Below are positions 1 to 7,661 of a DNA stretch of 31,285 bases, piece by piece (position 1 is the first letter of the stretch; every line of letters starts with the position of its first letter). Both the position numbers and the translations under genes were made by a program. Under the pieces are notes generated by a model. It saw only the letters and a list, made by a program, of their open reading frames with translations, was not told where the DNA came from and did not search any database. The DNA comes from an uncultured Caulobacter sp. (lineage in GTDB: Bacteria; Pseudomonadota; Alphaproteobacteria; Caulobacterales; Caulobacteraceae): assembly GCF_937900395.1 (NCBI RefSeq), contig NZ_CALCDX010000178.1:1-31285 (forward strand), read 5' to 3'.

Positions 1-364
1 CTTCGAGCTGGCTGCGTTGCAGCGCCACCTCGCCCACCCGGGCTTCCGTGACCGAGAGGCGGGCGGCTGTGTCGCGCACCAGTTCTTGGGCCTGGTGCGC
101 CATGGCGCGGGCCTCGATGGCCTGGGCTCCCGCATCAGCCGACTGGCGAGCAAGTTGCTCCTGGATGGTGTTGAGCTTCTGCCAGAGCAGGCCGCTGCTG
201 ACCAGGGCGGCAATGGCCACCGCGCCCAGAAGATAGGTGCCGGTGTGCCGCAGCGATGCCGTGGGTGCGACGCCCACCGCCGGGCCAGCGCCGGGCGGAG
301 CAGCGGTCACCGGGTTGCCTGGAGCGGCTGGAGCAGAAGAATCGGTGGGGGGCACGAGGCTCAT
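1..364 (-). CDS. hemX: HemX-like uroporphyrinogen-III C-methyltransferase family protein, 5' part only
   Basis: The reading frame opens at an ATG (362-364) and runs off the window start, giving about 121 residues. The N-terminus is Pro/Ala-rich, followed by one hydrophobic segment (about residues 44-62, TYLLGAVAIAALVSSGLLW) and then an Ala/Glu/Gln-rich stretch that looks like coiled coil. This is the usual layout of the HemX family: a cytoplasmic tail, one membrane anchor and a long helical domain. The start codon overlaps the stop of the upstream hemD as ATGA, so translation is probably coupled. In beta- and gammaproteobacteria hemX usually follows hemD, which supports the name. The biochemical role of HemX is poorly defined; the family name comes from annotation. 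The sequence and gene order look betaproteobacterial, unlike the rest of the window. Confidence 0.7.
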   Translation of the reverse strand, partial: MSLVPPTDSSAPAAPGNPVTAAPPGAGPAVGVAPTASLRHTGTYLLGAVAIAALVSSGLLWQKLNTIQEQLARQSADAGAQAIEARAMAHQAQELVRDTAARLSVTEARVGEVALQRSQLE

Positions 365-1010
365 GCCGCCGATTCTATCGAGGCCACCACGTCATCCAGT
401 GCGGGCCGGCATTCGTGCACGCTGCCAAACCCGGCGGCACGCGCTGCCTGTGCAATGCGTGGGTGCGTGGCCAGCGCGCGCGCTGTGTGCAGTGCCAGGC
501 CGGGTGCGGCGCTGGCCAGGTGCGCAAGCGCTTCAGAGCTGCTGAGCAGCCACCACGAACCGTCGCCTGCCGCTGCATGGGCCAGCGTGGTCTGTTCGGG
601 GGTGAGGCGCGGCGCACCCCGTGTGTAGGCCACCACAAACTCCACCGTGGCGCCCGCCTGCTCGATCTGGCGGGCCAGCCAGTCGCGCCCGATGCCGGGG
701 CCTGGCTCGGCCCCCTCGGAGCAGCCGCGCACGATGAGAATGCGGTCGCCTGCGCGCACCTGTGTCGCCACCTGCTGCCACAGGGATTCCGAGTCGAACT
801 GCGTTGCATCGGGCGCCGGGCTGTCGATGCAGTCGAGCGGAACCCCCGCGCGCAACAGTGCACGCAGGGTTCCGGGGCCAGGTGCCCATGCTCTTGTTTT
901 AATAGCTGATGGCGCAGGTTTCGTAAGCGCTAGAGGCTCTTTTTGTTCAAAAAAGTAGTCCACTGCGTTGCCGCTGACAAACATGGCGGCACGGTAGCTG
1001 TCGAGTTGGG
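361..1010 (-). CDS. hemD: Uroporphyrinogen-III synthase, 3' part, truncated at a chimeric join
   Basis: HemD closes the linear hydroxymethylbilane to uroporphyrinogen III in haem synthesis. The visible ~216 residues contain the family signature FVSGNAV, then WAPGPGTLRALLRAG, an ILIVRG strand and a final WWLLSSSEAL...ATHPRIAQAARAAGF block, all in HemD order. The first ~50-60 residues of a normal HemD are missing. Upstream, the frame continues directly into an ABC ATPase, which is not a natural domain partner. The stop (361-363) overlaps the hemX start. Between FVSGNAVDYFFEQ and RAWAPGPG lies a short insertion that seems to be translated from an interspersed repeat typical of Comamonadaceae. 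The source organism therefore probably belongs to that family. The identity is fairly sure; the truncation is most likely an assembly effect. Confidence 0.75.
894..950. repeat. Comamonadaceae-type interspersed repeat inside hemD
   Basis: The stretch contains TAATAGCTGATGGCGC and GTAAGCGCTAGAGGCT followed by a T-rich tail. It resembles the short AGCGCTAG-centred palindromic element that I recall as abundant in Acidovorax, Delftia and Polaromonas genomes. It is in frame and adds about 15 residues to HemD at a variable position. The family assignment is from memory and could not be searched. Confidence 0.4.
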
Positions 1011-1022
1011 CCCGGGCCCGGG
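1005..1022. other. Chimeric junction between betaproteobacterial and Caulobacter-like DNA
   Basis: On the minus strand the ABC ATPase reads normally through its signature LSGGQQQRAAIARA, where the family continues with L-A and Walker B. Here it becomes R-A-QLDSYRAAMFVSGNAV, which is HemD. The break falls in a GC-only stretch, GGGCCCGGGCCCGGGCG, which offers microhomology for a false join. Everything below is Comamonadaceae-like and everything above is Caulobacter-like. Confidence 0.75.
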
Positions 1023-1476
1023 CGATGGCGGCGCGCTGCTGCTGCCCGCCCGACAGCTGGACCGGGTACTTGTCGGCATGGCCGGCGATGCGCACCCGCT
1101 CCAGCAGGGCCATGGACCGCTCCTTGGCCTCGGCGCGCGACAGGCCCAGCACCCGCATCGGGGCCAGGACGCAGTTGTCGAGGACGGTCAGATGCGGAAA
1201 GAGATTGAAGGCCTGGAAGACCATGCCGCTGGCGCGGCGGGCGCTGGCCCCTTCCCGTCCGCGGGCCGAGAGATCCTGGCCATCGACGCGGATGGTCCCG
1301 CCTTGATGCGGCTCCAAGCCGTTGATCGTGCGGATCAGGGTCGACTTGCCCGAGCCCGAGGGCCCCAGGACCACGACCTTCTCGCCGGCGGTTACGGTCA
1401 GATCCAGGCCGCGCAACACCGGCTGGTCACCGTACCCCTTCTGGAGATTTTCGATCTCAATCATCGCCTTGGTCAT
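1011..1476 (-). CDS. aapP: Polar amino-acid ABC transporter ATP-binding protein, truncated
   Basis: About 155 N-terminal residues of an AapP/GlnQ-type ATPase are present, which would energise the AapQ/AapM permease pair. Visible motifs are Walker A GPSGSGKST (residues 38-46), the Q-loop with FQAFNLFPHLTV (87-98) and the ABC signature LSGGQQQ (141-147). Walker B, D-loop and H-loop are absent because the sequence switches to HemD near 1010. The family is normally about 240-260 residues, so roughly 95 residues are lost. The start ATG (1474-1476) overlaps the aapM stop by ATGA, so this is the last gene visible in the operon. The truncation is probably artificial and the native gene intact. Confidence 0.8.
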
Positions 1477-2501
1477 GCGGGACTCCGGGGAGCGATCTGG
1501 AGGCGGCGTTCCAGGGCGGCGGCCGCGCGCGACAAGCCAAAGCACAGGAGCCAGAACGACAGGCCCACGAAGAGGTAGGCCTCCGGCTCCAGCCCCTGCC
1601 AGGCAAAGTCGCTGACGGCGTTGCGCAGAACGCCGGTAATGTCGAGGACGCCGATCACATAGAGCAGACTGGTGTCCTTCAGGAGGCCGATGAAGCTGTT
1701 GACCAGGGCCGGGGTCGCGGTGCGCAGGGCCTGGGGCAGGACGACATCGCAAAGCGCGCGCACCGGGCCAAGCCCCAGGGCTCGGGCCGCCTCGCGCTGG
1801 CCCTGGGGCACGGCCATCAGGCCGCCGCGCACGGCCTCGGCCATGTAGGCGGCCTCGAACAGGGTGATGGCGACCATGGCCCGGCCAAGCTTGTCGAGCG
1901 GCAGGGCCGGCGGTAACAGCAGCGGGCCCAGCACCGCGGCGGCGAACAGCACTACGATCAGCGGCGCGGCCCGCGCGGTCTCGACATAGGCGCTGGCCAG
2001 CAGACGGATAACAGGCAAGGGGCTTTGGCGGGCCAAACCCAGGAGCACGCCGAGCGGCAGGGCGAAAATGGCGCAGACCGCGCCGACGATCAGGTTGAGG
2101 GCGAGGCCTCCCCAATAGGCGCTGGGCACGCTGGGCAGCAGCCGCGCCCCGCCCATGAGGGCCAGGCAGACCACGGCGCCGAGCGGAGCGGTGACCAGGG
2201 TGAGACCGGCGCGGCGCGGCAGGGCGAGCGGCGAAAGCCCGGCCGCCAGGGCCAGGACGGCGAGCAGAACGCGGACCCCGTGGCCTGGCGGATAGAAGCC
2301 GATCAGGATCTGCGGGGCGCGGGCGGTGATCATCGCCCAGCAGGCCCCGGCCGGATCGCAGGCCGCGCGGCTGTCGCCGGTCCAGGTGGCGTCGAGGATC
2401 AACCAGCGCAGAGCCGGTCCGGCCAGCACCACGGCGAGCGCGGCGACCAGCGCCCAGGTCGCCCAGCGGCCCCAGGGATGCTCTTGGCCGACGCGGCTCA
2501 T
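1473..2501 (-). CDS. aapM: General L-amino-acid ABC transporter permease AapM
   Basis: This 342-residue inner-membrane permease belongs to the HisM/GlnP family, with an AapM-like arrangement: an N-terminal membrane anchor and a long periplasmic-facing region before the transport domain. The transport domain starts near LALNLIVGAVCAIFALPLGVLLGLA. The EAA loop that contacts the ATPase is visible as EAARALGLGPVRALCDVVLPQA-like sequence, followed by a conserved NSFIGLLKDTSLLYVIG segment. Start (2499-2501) and stop (1473-1475) overlap aapQ and aapP respectively by four bases, indicating tight translational coupling. It should pair with AapQ as a heterodimer. The substrate range (general L-amino acids) is inferred from family and from the neighbouring binding protein. 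Confidence 0.85.
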   Translation of the reverse strand: MSRVGQEHPWGRWATWALVAALAVVLAGPALRWLILDATWTGDSRAACDPAGACWAMITARAPQILIGFYPPGHGVRVLLAVLALAAGLSPLALPRRAGLTLVTAPLGAVVCLALMGGARLLPSVPSAYWGGLALNLIVGAVCAIFALPLGVLLGLARQSPLPVIRLLASAYVETARAAPLIVVLFAAAVLGPLLLPPALPLDKLGRAMVAITLFEAAYMAEAVRGGLMAVPQGQREAARALGLGPVRALCDVVLPQALRTATPALVNSFIGLLKDTSLLYVIGVLDITGVLRNAVSDFAWQGLEPEAYLFVGLSFWLLCFGLSRAAAALERRLQIAPRSPA

Positions 2502-3634
2502 CGCACCGCCCAGCGCGCCTGGCGCGCGGCCCACAGGTTGATCAGGCCGCTGATCGACAGGCTGAGCGCCAGGTAGAAGACCAGGATCAGGCCCAGGGTC
2601 TCGATCGCCTGGCCGGTCTGGTTGAGCACCGTGCCGCCGAGCAGAGCGACGAGATCGGGATAGCCGACGATGATGGCCAGGGAGGCGTTCTTGGCGAGAT
2701 TGAGATACTGGCTGGCCAGCGGCGGGGCGGCCACCCGCAGGGCCTGCGGCAGGGTGATCAGCATCAGGGTCTGGGCCGGCGAGAGCCCCAGCGCCTGGGC
2801 GGCCTCGGCCTGGCCGGGGGCGATTGCCGCCAGGGCCCCGCGCACGACCTCGGCGATATAGCCTCCAGTATAGAGCCCAAGCCCCCCGACCAGGGCCAGC
2901 AGCGGCGGCGAGACGACCTGCCCGCCGACGAAGCCAAAGCCCTGGGCGCGGGGAAGCTCCAGGCCCGAGACCGACAGAACCAGGCCAAGGCCGCAAAAGC
3001 CCAGCCAGCCAAAGCTCAGCACCTGGGCCGCGCGGCGGCTGGGCGCCCGGCGCCAGATGGCGACCAGGGCCGCCAGCGCCAGGAGCGCCCCGGCCAGCGC
3101 CCCGCCCTCTCCCCATCGCCAGTCGAGGCGCGGCAGGTAGAGACCGCGGTTGCTGACAAAGCCCAGACCGAAAAGATCGATCGCGGCGCGCGGCGGCGGG
3201 GCCATGGCCAGCAGGCTGTAGAGCACCAAGAGCAGCACCGGCAGCGGGATGTTGCGAAAGAGCTCGACATAGCCCTGGGCCAGGATCCGGACCGGTCCGG
3301 ACCTGGCTCGCAGGGCCACGCCAAAGGCCAGGCCCAGCAGGCTGGCCAGGATCGCGCCCAACCCCGTGACCTTCAAGGTGTTCAGCGCCCCGACCAGCAA
3401 GACCTTGGCGTTGCTGTCGCGCGGCGAATAGGTGATCGGCGTCTCGGCGATGTCGAAACCGGCGGCCCGGCCCAGGAAGTCAAAGCCCGAGGCCAGGCCG
3501 CTGGCACGCAGATTGGCCGCGCCGTTGCGGGCCAGCAGCGCCAAGAGGGCGAGGACGGCGGCCAGGGCCAGGCCCTGCCAGGCGAGGCTGGCCAGGCGCT
3601 GGCGCGTGAGCGGGACGGCGGGCGGGCGGCTCAT
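2498..3634 (-). CDS. aapQ: General L-amino-acid ABC transporter permease AapQ
   Basis: A 378-residue permease of the His/Glu/Gln/Arg family. After a first membrane segment (LAWQGLALAAVLALLALLA) it has a long region with GFDFLGRAAGFDIAETPI, typical of AapQ. Next is the transport domain with YVELFRNIPLPVLLLVLY and a long insert ending VSNRGLYLPR, also characteristic of AapQ. The EAA loop reads EAAQALGLSPAQTLMLITLPQALR, and SQYLNLAKNASLAIIVGYPDL follows. It lies between aapJ and aapM with four-base overlaps on both sides. It is the first of the two permease subunits that form the inner-membrane channel. The whole length is intact and confidence is high. Confidence 0.87.
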   Translation of the reverse strand: MSRPPAVPLTRQRLASLAWQGLALAAVLALLALLARNGAANLRASGLASGFDFLGRAAGFDIAETPITYSPRDSNAKVLLVGALNTLKVTGLGAILASLLGLAFGVALRARSGPVRILAQGYVELFRNIPLPVLLLVLYSLLAMAPPPRAAIDLFGLGFVSNRGLYLPRLDWRWGEGGALAGALLALAALVAIWRRAPSRRAAQVLSFGWLGFCGLGLVLSVSGLELPRAQGFGFVGGQVVSPPLLALVGGLGLYTGGYIAEVVRGALAAIAPGQAEAAQALGLSPAQTLMLITLPQALRVAAPPLASQYLNLAKNASLAIIVGYPDLVALLGGTVLNQTGQAIETLGLILVFYLALSLSISGLINLWAARQARWAVR

Positions 3635-4761
3635 CGCATCGGCGGGGCGTAGAGGAGGCCCGGCGGGGTCGCGTTCCACAGGGCGTTGAGGCCGCGCTCG
3701 ATCTTCAGGGGCGTCGCAGGCCCCAGGTTGCGGGCGAAGACCTCGCCGTAGTTGCCGACCTGTCGGATGATCTGGAAAGCGAAGTCGTCGGACAGGCCGA
3801 TCATTGCCCCATAGCCCGGCTCGGCCCCGAGCAGGCGGCGGATCTCGGGATTGTCGCTGTGGGCGCGCAGGGCCTCGACATTGGCCGAGGTCACGCCCAG
3901 CTCCTCGGCCAGGATCATGGCGTTCAGCGTCCAGCGTACGACATTGCCCCAGGCGTCGTCGCCTTGGCGCACCACCGGGCCCAGGGGTTCCTTGGAGATC
4001 ACCTCGGGCAGGATCAGGTGGTCGCCGGGACGGGCCAGGGTGGCGCGGGCGGCGGCGAGGTTGGAGAGGTCGGCGGTATAGACGTCGCACTGCTCGCGGC
4101 CATAGGCCGCGCGGGCCTTGTCCTCGGTGTCGAACACCACCGGCTCGTAGGTCAGCTTGTGGGCCCTAAAATAGTCGGTGAGGTTCATCTCGCTGGTCGA
4201 GCCGGTCTGGATGCAGATCCGCGCCCCATTCAGCTGCGCCGCGTGGGTGACGCCCAGCGCCTTGCGAACCAGGAAGGCCTGGCCGTCGTAATAGTTGACC
4301 CCCGCGAAATCGAACTTGGCGTCGCGCGAGAAGGTCGCCGAGGTGTTGCGCCAGAGGACGTCGACCTCACCGGCCTGCAGCACGGTCAGGCGCTCGGTCG
4401 AGGAGGTCGGCGTGAAGCGGGCGGCGTCGGCGCGGCCGAAAATCGCTGCGGCGGTGGCGCGGCAAAAATCGGTGTCGAACCCGCGCCAGCGGCCGGTGTT
4501 GTCGGCATAGGCAAAGCCGATCAACCCCTGCTGGACGCCGCAGACCAGATAGCCGCGGGCCCGGACGGCGGCCAGCGTCCGCCCCTGCCCGGCCCCGGTC
4601 GCGCCCAGCGCCACGGGGGCGCCCTCGACCCCGACCGCCTTGGGCGGCGGGCCATCGACGGCGCTGCCCGGATCGCCACAGCCGGCCAGGAGGCCGACGA
4701 GCGGGCCGGCGAGCAGGCTGGCGGCGACCAGCGCCGCCAGCCCCCTAGCGCGGCGCGCCAT
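3631..4761 (-). CDS. aapJ: Amino-acid ABC transporter substrate-binding lipoprotein AapJ
   Basis: This 376-residue solute-binding protein captures amino acids in the periplasm and hands them to AapQM. The N-terminus has a signal segment ending in a lipobox LLAGC, so it is probably lipid-anchored; many AapJ relatives are freely periplasmic. Family landmarks are GYLVCGVQQGLIGFAY, WRGFDTDFCRATAAAIFG, TERLTVLQAGEVDVLWRNT, NYYDGQAFLVRK and the C-terminal NYGEVFARNLG. I chose the ATG at 4759-4761 because it starts the signal peptide and has a GAGAG ribosome site six bases upstream. It overlaps the end of the upstream amidohydrolase-like gene by 17 bases, which ties the transporter to the peptidase genes. 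Its stop overlaps the aapQ start. Confidence 0.85.
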   Translation of the reverse strand: MARRARGLAALVAASLLAGPLVGLLAGCGDPGSAVDGPPPKAVGVEGAPVALGATGAGQGRTLAAVRARGYLVCGVQQGLIGFAYADNTGRWRGFDTDFCRATAAAIFGRADAARFTPTSSTERLTVLQAGEVDVLWRNTSATFSRDAKFDFAGVNYYDGQAFLVRKALGVTHAAQLNGARICIQTGSTSEMNLTDYFRAHKLTYEPVVFDTEDKARAAYGREQCDVYTADLSNLAAARATLARPGDHLILPEVISKEPLGPVVRQGDDAWGNVVRWTLNAMILAEELGVTSANVEALRAHSDNPEIRRLLGAEPGYGAMIGLSDDFAFQIIRQVGNYGEVFARNLGPATPLKIERGLNALWNATPPGLLYAPPMR

Positions 4762-6037
4762 CGCCGCTCTCGTAGCGATCGCGCAGATCGAGCGCCCGCG
4801 AGCGCAGCGGCTGGGCTTGGCCATCGACATAGATGGCGGTCGGCAGGCTGCGCGGCTCGAGCGGGTCGCCGTCCCAGATCACGAGGTCGCCGGCTTTGCC
4901 TGGCTGCAGCGAGCCCAGCTGGTCGGCGAGGCCAAAGATCCGGGCCGGGGCGATGGTGATCGCCTCCAAAGCCGCGGCGTAAGGAAGCCCCTGGGCGACG
5001 GCCGAGCCGGCCTCGTAGCGCAGTTCGCGCACCCGATGGGCCGGATCGGGGCTGACGATGGCGATCTCGACGCCGGCGGCGCGCAGCTTGGCGGCGTTCT
5101 GCAGGCTGGCCCCGACGATCTCGAAGCTGCGCGGCAGGTCGGCTGTGGCGTTGAGGATCACCGGGACCTTGGCGGCGGCGATCTCATTCGCCACCCGCCA
5201 GCCCTCCTCGGCCCCGTTGAGGATCACCTTCAGGCGCTGCTCGCGGGCGAAGGCCAGCACCTGGCGGATGTCGGCGGCGCGATGGACGGTGACCAAGAGC
5301 GGCTCGCGCCCCTCGACGACCGGGATCAGGGCCTCGAGATCCTGGCGCGACAGCTTCAGCTCGCGCAGCTCGCCGCGGTCGTAGGCGGCGCGGTTTTGCT
5401 TGTAGAGGCGCACCTCCTCGAGGCGGGCGCGCAGGAGACCGATCTCGGCCCCGCGCGAGCCGCCCGCGCCGTTCTCGCCAAAGCGCATGGCCACGGCCAG
5501 GCGGGGCCTCACCAGCAGATCGCCGGCCAGGCGGATGGCCAGGACCTGGCCGTCGAACAGCGCCCCGTCGCCGTCGTCGGCGCCGCCGCCCTCGCCGTCG
5601 CCGCCCGGGGCCGGCACGACGATGGCGCGGGTGACGCCGCCCAGCCGCGCGACGGGCACGAGGGTGGTGTCGGGGTTGAGGCCATATTGCGGATCGAAGG
5701 CCGCGCCGAGATCGGAAGACGCGCTCTTGGCGTCATCGGTCCCCTTGACCGAATTGACCTCGCGCACGCCCAGGACCGTGTTGGGCGCGAAAAGGCCGGG
5801 GGTGACGATGGCGCCCTTGGCGTCGACGACGCTGGCTCCGGCCGGCGGGGCCAGGCCCTTGCCGACGGCGAGGATCTTGCCATCGCGGAGGATCACCGTT
5901 CCATCGGCGATCTCGCCAGCCGGACCCATGGTCAGGAGCCGGGCGTGGATGATGGCTGTGGCGGGCGCGGCCAAGGCCGAGGCGCTGAGCGCGGAGGCGG
6001 CCAGCAGCCCGGCCAGCAGGGGAACGATCGGCTTCAT
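4745..6037 (-). CDS. Exported amidohydrolase-superfamily protein lacking metal-binding histidines
   Basis: A 430-residue protein with a signal peptide (MKPIVPLLAGLLAASALSASALA) and an amidohydrolase fold: N-terminal beta-sandwich (HARLLTMGPAGEIADGTVILRDG-like), barrel, and C-terminal LGSLQPGKAGDLVIWDGDPLEP. The strand-1 HxH metal motif is replaced: after VTPGLF comes APNTVLG, with N-T-V (residues 86-88) where the neighbouring paralogue has HSH. One barrel histidine survives in VTVHRAADI, but the next is replaced in VILNGAEEGW. An aspartate remains in VSPDPAH. It is therefore probably catalytically dead or altered. Its start overlaps the stop of the active-looking paralogue by ATGA, so the two may be made in equal amounts and form a complex. 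This pairing is inference. Confidence 0.8.
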   Translation of the reverse strand: MKPIVPLLAGLLAASALSASALAAPATAIIHARLLTMGPAGEIADGTVILRDGKILAVGKGLAPPAGASVVDAKGAIVTPGLFAPNTVLGVREVNSVKGTDDAKSASSDLGAAFDPQYGLNPDTTLVPVARLGGVTRAIVVPAPGGDGEGGGADDGDGALFDGQVLAIRLAGDLLVRPRLAVAMRFGENGAGGSRGAEIGLLRARLEEVRLYKQNRAAYDRGELRELKLSRQDLEALIPVVEGREPLLVTVHRAADIRQVLAFAREQRLKVILNGAEEGWRVANEIAAAKVPVILNATADLPRSFEIVGASLQNAAKLRAAGVEIAIVSPDPAHRVRELRYEAGSAVAQGLPYAAALEAITIAPARIFGLADQLGSLQPGKAGDLVIWDGDPLEPRSLPTAIYVDGQAQPLRSRALDLRDRYESGDGAPR

Positions 6038-7503
6038 TGGGCGAGGTCTCCGCGGTTCTGGCCGAGCTCGAAGTCGGACGGGCGGCGCGGCGCCTGGCGA
6101 TCGAACTGCACGGCGCCGTCGATGAACACCAGGTCGGCCAGCGCGTAGATACTCAAGGGATCGGCGCTCCACAGCACGATGTCCGCCATCTTGCCGGGTT
6201 CCAGGGAGCCGGTGCGGTCAGCTACGCCCATGACCTTGGCGGAGTTCAGCGTGATCCACTCGATGGCCACTTCGTCGGGAATGTCGATGCCGGCCCGGCG
6301 GCCGGCGGCCTGGGCGACGGCGGCCTCGCGATTGAGGCGCTGGATGATGTTGGGATCGTCCGAGTGCAGCGAGACGCAGACCCCGGCCTTGGTCAGCAGG
6401 GCCGCGTTTTCCTCGATGCCGTCATAGGCCTCCATCTTGAAGCCCCAGCGGCCCGACCAGACGGCCGCGCAGATGCCCTCGCGGGCGAGCAGCGGGGCGA
6501 TCTTGTAGGCCTCGACCGCGTGGTGGAAGGCCGTGATGTGGTAGCCGAACTCGTGGGAGACATCGATCAGGTTGGCCATCTCGTCGGCCCGGTAGCAGTG
6601 GTTCTGCACCAGGAGCTCACCGTTCAGGGCGCCCGACAGGGTGTCGAGGGTCAGGTCGCGCTTGGGCGGCTCGCCCCCCTCCCCCTTGGCGGTTTTCTTG
6701 TCGTAAGCGGCCCAGCGCTTGCCGTAGTCGGCCGCCTCGATCCAGCCGCGACGATAGCCAGCGACATTGCCCATGCGCGTGGCCGGCGTGCGGCCGCGCG
6801 AGCCATAGCGGCCCTTGGGGTTTTCGCCGCAGGCCATCTTCAGGCCGTACGGCGCGCCGGGAAACTTCATCGCCTGGGCGGTGACGGCCGGGATGTTCTT
6901 AAGGGCCACGGTGCGGCCGCCAAAGAGGTTGGCCGAGCCCGGCAGGATCAGGAGACTGGTAACGCCGCCGGCCCGGGCCCGCTCGAAGCCCGCGTCCTGG
7001 GGCCAGACGCTGTGCTCGGCCCAGACATAACCGGTGTTGGGGTCGATGTTCTCGTTGACGTCCACCTGGCCGGTGACCGCCGGAGCCGGAAAGACCCCCA
7101 GGTGCGAGTGGGCGTCGATCAGCCCGGGGGTGACCCAGCGGCCCTTCGCGTCGATGACCTTGGCGCCGGCGGGCGGCGCGGCGGCCGGGCCGACCGAGAC
7201 GATCTTGCCGGCGTCGAACACCACCATGCCGCCGAGGATCTTCTGGCCCGCGCCGGTGTAGATGTTGGCGTTGACGATGGCCGTCAGGCCCGAGGCCGGA
7301 GCTTTGTAAGTACTCGGATAGGGATCGCGAACTGGAACCAGACCCTTGGGCGGCGGGGCGGCCGGGCGCGGGGCTGCTTCGGCCTGGGGCTTGGGCGGAG
7401 GCGTCGTCGCGCAGGCGGCCAGCAGCAGCGAGGCGCTTAGCGCCAGCCAGGGGACGCGGCGACGCGGCGCGGCGGCGCTGGCCAGTCTCGACGGGTGTGA
7501 CAC
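6034..7503 (-). CDS. Amidohydrolase-family lipoprotein, probable periplasmic dipeptidase
   Basis: A 489-residue protein translated from GTG at 7501-7503. It has a basic N-terminus, a hydrophobic segment and a lipobox LLAAC (Cys at about residue 31), then a Pro-rich linker, indicating a lipid-anchored envelope enzyme. The amidohydrolase features are complete: TPGLIDAHSHLG (His132, His134), a possible bridging lysine in GLKMACGENPK (about 222), NHCYRADEM (His302), ITAFHH (327-328) and SLHSDDPN (Asp382-383). The C-terminus has the usual LEPGKMADIVLWSADPL. Related exported Caulobacter amidohydrolases have been shown to be prolidases or Xaa-Arg dipeptidases, so peptide cleavage is a reasonable guess, not proven here. 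It heads the run of overlapping genes that ends in the amino-acid transporter. Confidence 0.8.
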   Translation of the reverse strand: MSHPSRLASAAAPRRRVPWLALSASLLLAACATTPPPKPQAEAAPRPAAPPPKGLVPVRDPYPSTYKAPASGLTAIVNANIYTGAGQKILGGMVVFDAGKIVSVGPAAAPPAGAKVIDAKGRWVTPGLIDAHSHLGVFPAPAVTGQVDVNENIDPNTGYVWAEHSVWPQDAGFERARAGGVTSLLILPGSANLFGGRTVALKNIPAVTAQAMKFPGAPYGLKMACGENPKGRYGSRGRTPATRMGNVAGYRRGWIEAADYGKRWAAYDKKTAKGEGGEPPKRDLTLDTLSGALNGELLVQNHCYRADEMANLIDVSHEFGYHITAFHHAVEAYKIAPLLAREGICAAVWSGRWGFKMEAYDGIEENAALLTKAGVCVSLHSDDPNIIQRLNREAAVAQAAGRRAGIDIPDEVAIEWITLNSAKVMGVADRTGSLEPGKMADIVLWSADPLSIYALADLVFIDGAVQFDRQAPRRPSDFELGQNRGDLAQ

Positions 7504-7508
7504 GGGAT

Positions 7509-7513
7509 CTCCT
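7509..7513 (-). promoter_or_regulatory. Ribosome binding site deciding a GTG start
   Basis: AGGAG lies five bases upstream of GTG 7503 on the minus strand. The frame also extends to a TTG at 7545, but that codon lacks such a site and would put 14 extra polar residues before the lipoprotein signal. The GTG is preferred. Confidence 0.7.
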
Positions 7514-7566
7514 GACGCCGCCGAACGCGGGCGGTCCTTGATCAAAAGAGAAGCGGAAGAGTGGGC

Positions 7567-7604
7567 GCCCGCCGGACGCCCTGGGCAGAGGGCGTCCGGC
7601 GGGC
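7567..7604 (-). terminator. Intrinsic terminator after the TonB-dependent receptor
   Basis: A perfect 16-bp inverted repeat (7567-7582 with 7589-7604, GCCCGCCGGACGCCCT arm) with a six-base loop. On the minus strand it follows the receptor stop by about 60 bases and is followed by pyrimidine-rich sequence ending CTCTTTT. It probably separates receptor expression from the downstream amidohydrolase-transporter operon. The T-run is poor, so some readthrough is possible. Confidence 0.7.
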
Positions 7605-7661
7605 CGAGGCGAAGATTCGGACGCCCCTGGGGAGGTCCGCCCGGAGCTCCTCGCCGCGTGG

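Noticed and set aside
361..2115. A continuous 584-codon minus-strand frame that could be read as an ATPase-HemD fusion protein
   Set aside because: The part above 1476 is a shadow of aapM, and the ATPase-HemD join falls inside both conserved folds. A chimeric contig is more likely than a fusion enzyme.
7504..7545. Upstream TTG start for the lipoprotein amidohydrolase
   Set aside because: There is no ribosome site, while GTG 7503 has AGGAG at five bases and begins the lipoprotein signal.
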